Source of the DNA: Symbiodinium kawagutii
Lineage: Eukaryota; Sar; Dinophyceae; Suessiales; Symbiodiniaceae
DNA: 64,000 nucleotides
Assembly (NCBI GenBank): GCA_009767595.1
Contig: VSDK01028007.1
Coordinates: forward strand, 44,894 to 108,893
Reading direction: 5' to 3'
Shown: piece by piece, positions 56,611 through 64,000 of the stretch
Numbering within the stretch: the first letter of the stretch is position 1
Layout of the letters: each line of letters starts with the position of its first letter
Made by a program: the position numbers and the translations under genes
The notes under the pieces: generated by a model
Databases searched by the model: none
Told to the model about the DNA's origin: nothing
What the model saw: the letters and a program-made list of their open reading frames with translations, nothing else

Positions 56611-56721
56611 GCTGTGGGTCAAAACCCTTAGTCCCCCTGGTTCCCTTATCATTAACCATTGTTTTCCCTATAGTTTTGTGGTTATTAACCCCCTTGATTG
56701 GTGGCTTAATATTGACCCATG
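56611..56721 (+). repeat. MITE-like element, family B copy 2
   Basis: GCTGTGGGTCAAAACCC...TTAATATTGACCCATGGC; same internal TATCATTAACCATTGTTTTC as the other copies. Confidence 0.8.
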
Positions 56722-56850
56722 GCTACTGAACCCCATCCTGGACCCCATCATCGCCGACTCGCCTCGCCGCGCCGTTTGCCCCAGCGACGGTCCATTGGTT
56801 TCCCAGGCAATCGAAGCTCACGGTGCTGGCCACGTCCCAGATCTGCCTGC
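56722..56850 (-). CDS. Probable exon of right giant gene
   Basis: Minus frame QIWDVASTVSFDCLGNQWTV then AGANGAARRVGDDGVQDG. GC-rich with natural composition; its left border touches the family B element. Confidence 0.45.
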
Positions 56851-56986
56851 AGTGGTCAGTGAGTGGTTCAGCAAATGACAAATGCCAGGGGGCTATGGGT
56901 CAAGCCATGAATCAACCAACCAATGGTTAATGGTTAATAATAGGGGATAAGAACTAGCAACTATAGGGGATATAGCAGCTATATGG

Positions 56987-57103
56987 GGCTATGGGTCAAG
57001 CAGTTAACCAACAATAATGGGGGAGAATAACAACCAACAATAATATGGAAAACAATGGTTAATGATAGGGGAACCACGGGTACGGGGTTTTGACCCACAG
57101 CCA
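56987..57103 (-). repeat. MITE-like element, family B copy 3 (inverted)
   Basis: Reverse-complement copy: GCTATGGGTCAAGC at the left, GGTTTTGACCCACAGCC at the right, with AAAACAATGGTTAATGATAG inside. Confidence 0.8.
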
Positions 57104-57109
57104 GGGATC

Positions 57110-58040
57110 TACGGTGTGGATCAATGGTCAGTGGGTGGCTGAAACATGGTCAGTAATGGGGTAATGAAAAAATGGCCAGTACTTTCAATGTGATGCTTTA
57201 TCAGCTCTTATATGCTTTTTTGCCAGTGATTGGGTAAGAACCAAAAACATGGTTCAGATAATGGTTGATCATTAAAAAAACATTCTCCAATAAATTCAAA
57301 ATGGATGATTGGCAATGGTTGATGATGGTTGCCTTCTTGTGAACATGGATGACCATAATCAAACAGCTGGGTTCACTGTGGTCGAAGGTGAACAGTGATG
57401 GGTGAATCATGGCGGTGAAAATGATGGTTCCCTGCGGAGGTACTGACTACTAATGACTGATTACAGGTTAATTACTGGTTAATCACTAGCTAATTACTGG
57501 TGAATTACTGGTTAATCACTGCTCAATACCCTCAACACTGGTCAAATAGACGACAGCAATACGATTGCATTGGTTGCTTAATGGTCAAGGTTAAGGATGC
57601 TTAAAATCGTTTGATTAGCTAGTCCGGTCATTGAGTTCATTAACAATAATTGATGAACAAGGCTCATGAATAGACAATGTTTGCATGGTCAAATGACCAT
57701 ACCAATATTGATGATTGACTGGCCTATCCTAATTTTGGTTGGAGAATAATGGTTGTTCTTAGCCAACTAACAACATTTCAGGATGGTCAATTAGTGATAA
57801 AATATCAAGGAATGGTTGAATGACGATTAAGTCGCTGCAGGTAGAGCAACCATGCTTGATAATGGTTGATGGGTGATCAAGTCAAAAATCGCTAAAAGTG
57901 ATGCCAATAAATCAATCCCTTGGCTAATTGATAGTTATTTGTGGTTAATGTTCGCCTAATGAATGGTTGATTCATAGTTGCTAATGATGATTGATGGAGT
58001 ACTGATGGGTAGCAGTACTACTCATGGGAATGGTTAATCA
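57110..58040. other. Intron-like DNA, no gene seen
   Basis: AT-rich TGGTTAATCACTGG and ATGGTTGATGATGG words; no exon found. Confidence 0.55.
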
Positions 58041-58064
58041 ATGACCCATGGTGAACACCTCCTG

Positions 58065-58155
58065 CAAGCCGAGGTGCCCATTCCAGGCTACACATGCCGG
58101 TTGGATCAGCAGATGGGGATCCGACACGTCACCGACCTTGGAGACTTCAGCAGCG
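58065..58155 (-). CDS. Exon-like island, strand uncertain
   Basis: Minus frame AAEVSKVGDVSDPHLLIQPA then CVAWNGHLGLQ; the plus frame LQAEVPIPGYTCRLDQQMGI is equally good or better in codon bias. Confidence 0.35.
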
Positions 58156-58329
58156 GTTGATGGTCTGAATGACTGGGTTTCCCAACATCCAAATGCACCG
58201 TTGGTCCCTAGGGCCATCAACCAAGCTGTAGGACGGTTGTAATGGTTCACCTCAAGAAATTCATCACAAGGATACGCAAGAATGGGCGAAACGAATTTCG
58301 TACCACGGCATTTTCTTTGTCGCTGCTGA

Positions 58330-58385
58330 TGTTACTACTGCTGCCACCACCAGCACCACCACCACTGCCACCACCACCACCACCG
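58330..58385. repeat. (CAC)n/(CTG) microsatellite
   Basis: CTGCCACCACCAG then CACCAC repeats. Confidence 0.9.
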
Positions 58386-58397
58386 CTTGGTTGCTAC

Positions 58398-58545
58398 GAA
58401 CCTTCACCGCCCAAGCCACACAGCGAATGGCACCGAAGCCGCCCTCCTGGATCCGAGGGCTCACCCACCTGAGCGCCGCTCCAATGGAGCTGTGGCTGGC
58501 CCGGCGGCGGGCGGTTTTTCACTGTCCCAGCTCGCAATGACCAGA
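58398..58545 (-). CDS. Possible exons of right giant gene
   Basis: Minus frame GTVKNRPPPGQPQLHWSGAQ ends at a GTGGGTGAG donor (about 58483); about 20 bases on, GATCCAG can serve as an acceptor for EGGFGAIRCVAWAVK. The tiny gap makes a single exon in another frame possible. Confidence 0.35.
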
Positions 58546-58660
58546 TTCCAGTTGAAGATTGTTGAGATGCAAAATTATCATCTGGTTGGTGGTGCTCACC
58601 ATCCTTGGTTCACTAGTGGTTAATCATGGTTAATAAGGGTTCATTGATGGTTGATAATGA

Positions 58661-58776
58661 TCATTAGCCGGTTGGTGGTGCTCACCACCCCGTCATGAAA
58701 AATATGCGCCAGTCAACCAACCATTTGTTAATAACTACTAAGGAAAATAAAAATGTTGGAAACCACCAGCCAGATC
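58661..58776 (+). repeat. MITE-like element, family C copy 3
   Basis: TGATCATTAGCCGGTTGGTGG ... AACCACCAGCCAGATCAT with the internal CAGTCAACCAACCATTTG. Ends are inverted. Confidence 0.7.
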
Positions 58777-59640
58777 ATCTATTTCTCAGGCTCTTTCTGG
58801 GATTACGATTGGTGGCAACCCATCATGTTGAGTGCTGATCGAAAAAATACTTGAACATTGTATTTTTCCCTGCTTATTCAGAACATACTTTCAATAAGTT
58901 CGGAATGATGGAAACTTTTTTGGGTGAATTTTTGGGTGTTGAATTGTTATATTTTTTGGGTTGAATATGTTTATTGTTTGAGTTGTTTGAATACTATTTT
59001 GAATTGTTGATCTGTTAAAACAATGTCTAATGATGTAACGTGTTTTTATTTTGCTGAGTTTTCAAATGTTTTGGGCAATGTGTGTGATTGTTTGGTTCAA
59101 TCAGCCAAGTATTGCTAATTAACCTCAATATAAAGCCCACTGGTTTATAACATTCAGTTTATCAATAGTAACAACTGGTTGCAATAGCGCTGAGCAAGAC
59201 TTTTTTCGGGAGTGGATACTCCACCGATCTGTTCCTGATTCGATTAATGAGCTATTAAATGATGAAGTGTTTGCTTACTTTGTCGGATGGCTTTTTGAAT
59301 TTTTGTCCAGCATTTCCATGAAATCAGCAAAAGATCCTTGCCAAGACAGATTCCATCCCGTAAAAACAATCCTTGAAAGAGAAACAGCTCCCGGGTAATC
59401 CAGGGGCTGGCAATAAACTAAATAGCAGATTGCTTGAAATGGTTTTGAAATGTTCTGAATAATGTACAATTTTTTGGGGTGGTGGATGCTCCCCTGACTT
59501 ATTCGAGTAATTATTTGCTACGCATGGCGTCCGCAGCTGTTGCGAAAACCTCCACAGGGAAGTACCATGGAAGGTCCCTATAACCAAATGGCTGTGAGTC
59601 CAAACCTTATCTCCTAGTGAACATCAGCTGGAAAAATGGG

Positions 59641-59730
59641 TCTTTCTCAAAATAGGGGTACCCCAAATTAACCACTCAATTATGTCAATAAACCATCCGT
59701 TTTTGGGGTTCCCAATTTTGAGAAACCACC
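59641..59730. repeat. MITE-like element, family A copy 2
   Basis: About 90 bp. TTTCTCAAAATAGGGGTACC at the left and GGGGTTCCCAATTTTGAGAA A at the right form clear inverted ends. The best preserved copy in the window. Confidence 0.8.
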
Positions 59731-59744
59731 AAGTGGATGTTCAT

Positions 59745-59895
59745 CACCTCAAGTGTGGCACAATAGGTTTTCACCCAAATCTCAAAACTGTCAGCCTCAG
59801 TGGTTCTTGGATGGGCAAGGAACCAGCTGGCACTGCTGGAGTCCCAGTAGATGATGCCTCCTTTCGCGGCGGGAAGGCAATGTTGTGGCGTTTGT
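59745..59895 (-). CDS. Probable exon of right giant gene
   Basis: Minus frame AKGGIIYWDSSSASWFLAHP followed by RTTEADSFEIWVKTYCAT. Aromatic-rich beta-type sequence, convincing as protein. The plus frame over it is less natural. Confidence 0.52.
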
Positions 59896-59929
59896 GTGGG
59901 GTTTACACCTGTTGAGAATGTTCAATGGT

Positions 59930-60735
59930 TGAGAAAGGAGAATTAATCACAAGTATATGATTTACTAGCGGTTCATCGATGGTTAGCAATGGTAAAAACA
60001 TGGATTGTAATGTTTACTGGTATTAAACATTCTCAACTGTTAACTCATGATGATTGAGTTAGTAGCTAGTAGTAATGGATCCAAGACTATGATATCAAAT
60101 ATAAAGAATAGTACTCAAGCGTACTCAAGCGACTGCTGGTTTGCAACTGCATGAGAATGACTGATAGTGAATAGGTACGACGGGTTACTGATTGTCAATG
60201 GTTTTCAAAGCGGTGGGTCATTTCTCATGGTTCTTGCCTAATCCTTTTTCATACTAGTAGTTACTGAGAATGATCATAATCAGATTCATTAACTATGTAT
60301 AACCATATTCAATAATGAAAGTGGCAATAACTGATCATAATCAGTAAGTAATATGGTTTCATATACTGCTTACAGCAATGATTTTGTTCATTTTGACATA
60401 CTAAAAGCTCTGTGATCTGTTAAGGTCTCAGGCCCGATAACGTCATTGGATTAGGCAAGGATAAGTAATGACAATGTGCCCAAAATAGCTACTTTGGTGG
60501 TTGAGCGTACTAGCACTGATGATAACTCGTTCCTAGACCATACTTATTGATAGTATTAGTTTGTCATGAGTGACAATTACCGTCAGTTGCCGTGATGGTT
60601 GAACCCTACTGACCATTGTTCAGTTCACCAACAACATCACCATTATTTAAGGTCTTATCATCATGGTGACTATGATTTCAGCTACCATTATTAAGTTCAT
60701 TGCCTGCAAATGGTAACCCTACCATCAGCAACTGA
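59930..60735. other. Intron-like DNA, no gene seen
   Basis: AT-rich unique-looking sequence with no exon-like island. Confidence 0.5.
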
Positions 60736-60739
60736 AGGC

Positions 60740-60835
60740 TGGCTTCATCCGAGTTTGAGCGTCACCCATGATCGGTCACTGCTTCGAAGCAGGTGGGGCC
60801 GCCAGTCCAACAGTTGCCCAACTGCTGTCAGACTA
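60740..60835 (-). CDS. Possible exon of right giant gene
   Basis: Minus frame TAVGQLLDWRPHLLRSSDRS then WVTLKLG; borders unresolved. Confidence 0.35.
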
Positions 60836-60983
60836 GCGAAGATGACCACTGATCCACATCAATAAAGCACCCATCTTCATTTTAACCACGAGCCAAAGGC
60901 AAGGTTGGTATACCATTCACCAGTTCATTAATATACCAACACCAGTTTAATGATCAATGGCTGAAGGTTATTCTATAAATGTG

Positions 60984-61075
60984 GTGGTTTCTCAAAATAG
61001 GTGACCCAAAAATGGCTGGTTTATTACTCATAATGATTCATATTGGATGATTTGGGGTTCCCCTGTCTTGACCAA
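60984..61075. repeat. MITE-like element, family A copy 3
   Basis: TGGTTTCTCAAAATAGGTGA...TTTGGGGTTCCCCTGTCTTG ACCAACC; inverted ends, internal ATTGGATGATTTGGGG shared with copy 1. Confidence 0.7.
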
Positions 61076-61091
61076 CCGCAATATCGGCGCG

Positions 61092-61225
61092 GATGACATT
61101 AAGTCATGATCGATGGTCTTCCTCCTGGCTCTCATGGCTTACGGCGTTGGGCCTGAGGAATCTCGATAAACACTGCGACCATCGTTGGTCTCGCCCATCC
61201 TCCGAGAGCCCGGCTGAGCGACTCT
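61092..61225 (-). CDS. Exon-like island, frame uncertain
   Basis: GC-rich island open in several frames; minus options include RVAQPGSRRMGETNDGRSVY and ALGGWARPTMVAVFIEIPQA. Its coding nature is likely, its frame is not known. Confidence 0.3.
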
Positions 61226-61239
61226 GGTAGTCCCTAACC

Positions 61240-62020
61240 TGGCTAGATTGTTGGATATTATCATTATCCTCTACTATCAACCACTATTGAGGGTTGTTAG
61301 AACCCCTATAAACCCCAGTAAATCCCTATAATCCCTCTATTTTCACCATATTTCACAGGAAACCCGCTTGGAAACCAGCTATAAATGATGGATTTTCCAT
61401 TGCCAGATTAGTTTCCGGGAATGTAATAAGAATGGATCGCTGGATGTTGTCATCAATTCTCGAGCATGATCGCGATGACACCATGATCCATGACCATTGT
61501 TGATGGTTATGATAATGATGGTATTATTTTCAATGTGATGTGATTATGATGATGGTAAAACGTATATGATTAACGATGATGATAAAAGAATGATATAAAC
61601 GTCATTGTTGGCCATTCGGTTGTCATGATTGAGAGTATGACTCCAATGTTTTGATCATTTCTATGACTATTGCACAACAAGTGCTTGCAGCAACAACTTA
61701 TAGTACCATGGCATCATCATCAATCAATCCTTCGCTTCCATGAAGCATCATTAAACATAGTCAACCATTGTCAATCATGCTATCATGAAGAACCATGGAT
61801 TGACTTTTTACCTGTTCCAGAAACAACCGTCTACTAGTGTTAGCCATTATTGTCCAACCAATTCACCACCATTGCCAAGCATAGCTGTTCACCATATGAT
61901 CAACCATACCTCGCCACTGTATATGATGCAACTCCCTTCTTTTTCCAACTATTGACCATAATTGACCACTATTGACCATAATTATCCACTATTGATCACT
62001 ATGAACCATCCTGAACCACT
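61240..62020. other. Intron-like DNA, no gene seen
   Basis: AT-rich; ATGATGATGG and CCATCATTAA words. No exon. Confidence 0.5.
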
Positions 62021-62027
62021 ACCTATG

Positions 62028-62152
62028 CTGCATCTCCCATCGTTCGCCCCCCGTTCTCCAACCAGTCAAGGCTCATCTGCGCGTAGGTGCCATCCTTCAT
62101 CGCTTGGTACGTGGGAACGCCCGACAACAAGCAGCGCCTCACCCTGAGTCGT
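62028..62152 (-). CDS. Probable exon of right giant gene
   Basis: Minus frame RRCLLSGVPTYQAMKDGTYA then QMSLDWLENGGRTMGDA. Natural composition and high third-position GC. Confidence 0.55.
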
Positions 62153-62693
62153 GGTCCCCGTGGAACAGGATCATCATTGGTCAATAATGGCTAACAACAA
62201 TGACCACTTTTGATGGTTCATGATGGTTCATGATGGTTCATGATGGTTGATGATGGTTAATGATCATCATTGATGCTAATAACAACCACTAGTTGTAGTT
62301 GATGGTGCTCAATGATGCCTCATGATAGTTGCTTAATGATAGTCTTCAATGATGCTTAAGGATGGTTAATGATGGATGATCACCAATCATCAATAATGGC
62401 TCACGAGAATGACCAGTGGCGATGGTTGATGATGCTGAATGATGCTGAATGGTGATTGATGACGGTAAATGAAGATCATGGATAATGATAAACTGTAGTC
62501 AGTGCTGGTTTATGATGCCCAACAATGGTGGTTTATGATCGCTGATGATGGATCATTACTGATTGATAGTAACCAAAGACAATGGTCAATAAGGATTAAC
62601 GATGATGCCCAATAGTGGTTGACAATATCTTGTCATGGAGGCTAAATGGGTTGAGCATCTTTGAGTATGGTTACCCTCTGGTGGGAAACCCAC

Positions 62694-62828
62694 CATAGAA
62701 ATAGTGGGTTTTGAGTTTCGAGGTCACCAAATGCTACGGATACCAAAGCAGGGAGGACCAGGGAGCGACTGAGGCTCCGCCGGCGCCATATGTGTACGTA
62801 ACCAAAGAGTTGGTTCCCGCAGAGCCTT
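62694..62828 (-). CDS. Probable exon of right giant gene
   Basis: Minus frame TKGSAGTNSLVTYTYGAGGA then SVAPWSSLLW ending at a GTATCC donor. Thr/Ser/Gly/Tyr-rich, extracellular beta-type. Confidence 0.52.
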
Positions 62829-62865
62829 TGGTGAATTGATCTACTTTCACATTCTAAAAGTTGGA

Positions 62866-62981
62866 TATGGGTCAATATTAATCAACCAATAATAGGGGAT
62901 AACAAGCAACAAAAACAAAACTAGAGGGAAAACAATGGTTAATGATAGGGGAACCAGGGGCACAGGGTTTTGGCCCACGGG
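62866..62981 (-). repeat. MITE-like element, family B copy 4 (inverted)
   Basis: ATATGGGTCAATATTAATCAAC ... AACAATGGTTAATGATAGGG ... GGTTTTGGCCCACGG; reverse-complement relative of copies 1 and 2. Confidence 0.78.
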
Positions 62982-63494
62982 TTAACTGAACCATAGCTTT
63001 CACCAACATTTCTAGTTGGGTCTGAAACCTGTGTGTAGTTTCACATTCTATAGTGCTATTCATGTACTTTCACCAAAGCTATCAATTACCATCATCTATT
63101 CATAGCTCTTGGTGAACTATCCTAGTCACTATCTCTCTATGAATTTTGGGTTGATAAGTATCTTTTGGGTATTTTCATACCCGTCTATAGTATCCCACTA
63201 CCTTTAGGGTAAGAACTTGATGACTATGACCATTGTATGTGACAATACCCATTTTATGTGTCAATTGAAAGTTTCCTCCCATATGGGTTATGTTACATGT
63301 ACCCAGGATTCCTGCAGCTTCAATATCTTTCAGTCAACTTCGCTGTCTAGCTGCTAGCACGACATAGGGGGGTTGATATCCAAGCGCCAATCCCATCTTA
63401 AGCACAGTCTCACAACTTGCAGCCATCTTACATGCTTCTTTCTGTTTCTTAAACGCATATTTCAGACAATTATTGACCATGATTTACCACTCTT

Positions 63495-63665
63495 CATGGC
63501 CTCAATCTGGCGGACAACAACCCGCCCAGCCTGTCGTTGGTTCCCTGCAGGACCCATCGATCTGGAACGCTGGCCGTGGTGTTGTAGGGGATGGAGATCG
63601 AAAACCTCAGGCGAGGTTCGGCTGTCGCTGCCCAAATGATCTGTGAAATGTCCATGGTCCAAATG
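63495..63665 (-). CDS. Probable exon, discoidin-like segment
   Basis: Minus frame DISQIIWAATAEPRLRFSIS then IPYNTTASVPDRWVLQGTND RLGGLLSARLR. W-x-L-x-G-x-ND is the core of F5/8-type C (discoidin-like) domains, which bind carbohydrate or lipid outside the cell. Only one strand-pair of the domain is visible, so the call is tentative; coding status is fairly secure. Confidence 0.55.
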
Positions 63666-64000
63666 GTAAAGAATCCACCACTATAGTACATGTCCATCAA
63701 CTATAATCTGATTATCATGTTCATTGTCCACTATAATTGTTGTTTATGGTCGTGGGCAATCCAATCTACATAAACCATTGGTTGTTTCTGGTAAACCATG
63801 ACTATCAACCACTCTTATCCAAATGAAGAATCAACCAATAGGTGTGACCATCGACTTATCAACCGTCATAATCCATTGCAGCTATCTCCCATGCATAGTT
63901 GCGTCGCAACACAATCCTGGAAAATCTGCAACCAAAACTTGGTACATATGCGAAGATGAGCAGGGCCCTGGTAAAGCTTGGTATTTTTCCATGGATGTTC

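Overview
This window looks like nuclear DNA of a dinoflagellate, most probably from the Symbiodiniaceae/Suessiales. Four things suggest this. The genes are built from many short GC-rich exons in AT-rich introns, with GT, GC and GA splice donors. Every gene I can support with confidence reads on the minus strand, a one-way gene array. The protein families (a tnp2-like transposase, a FAGAAEIS protein, a LINE that carries a DNA methyltransferase) resemble families I know as strongly expanded in these algae. Nothing bacterial, organellar or ribosomal is visible. The species assignment is inference from memory; no search was run.

Left and centre (1-29,400). A long LINE-type retroelement on the minus strand has been split in two. 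Its 5' part (24,340-about 29,390) has an intact 1,505-codon first ORF with a complete cytosine-C5 DNA methyltransferase domain, then the start of an endonuclease-reverse transcriptase ORF. Its 3' part (206-4,147) resumes inside the endonuclease domain and continues through reverse transcriptase to RNase H, with several frameshifts. Between the halves is a 20,192-bp segment (4,148-24,339) bounded by terminal inverted repeats; 34 of the first 36 bp match. Removing the segment plus one copy of a 2-bp CC duplication rejoins the endonuclease reading frame. I read the segment as a very large, intron-rich DNA transposon that landed in the LINE.

Cargo of the 20-kb element, all on the minus strand, in transcription order: (a) gene 2 (about 23,650-18,619), at least ten exons, unknown function, ending in a conserved-looking NPWAS tail; (b) gene 3 (18,265-16,146), five exons, about 320 aa, with a possible methyltransferase-like fold; (c) gene 4 (about 15,880-14,330), partial model; (d) gene 1 (14,112-4,999), 21 exons including a 14-nt microexon, about 1,800 aa, whose last third has the landmarks of a tnp2/CACTA-like transposase. 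Every splice phase in genes 1 and 3 closes in one open frame. A TTTTCACG motif lies 73-75 bp inside each terminus and is clustered just upstream of gene 1.

Right half (29,400-64,000). This is mostly degenerate low-complexity DNA (TGGTTGATGATGG-like and its complement), microsatellites and at least four families of short inverted-repeat elements. Small GC-rich islands sit in it every 0.5-3 kb. Most translate best on the minus strand and look like exons of one or more giant genes for membrane or extracellular proteins. Between 49.5 and 53 kb there are exons of a second DNA methyltransferase (motifs I, IV and VI), a possible secreted protein and an ankyrin-repeat C-terminus. Exon borders in this half are approximate, and strand is uncertain for some islands.
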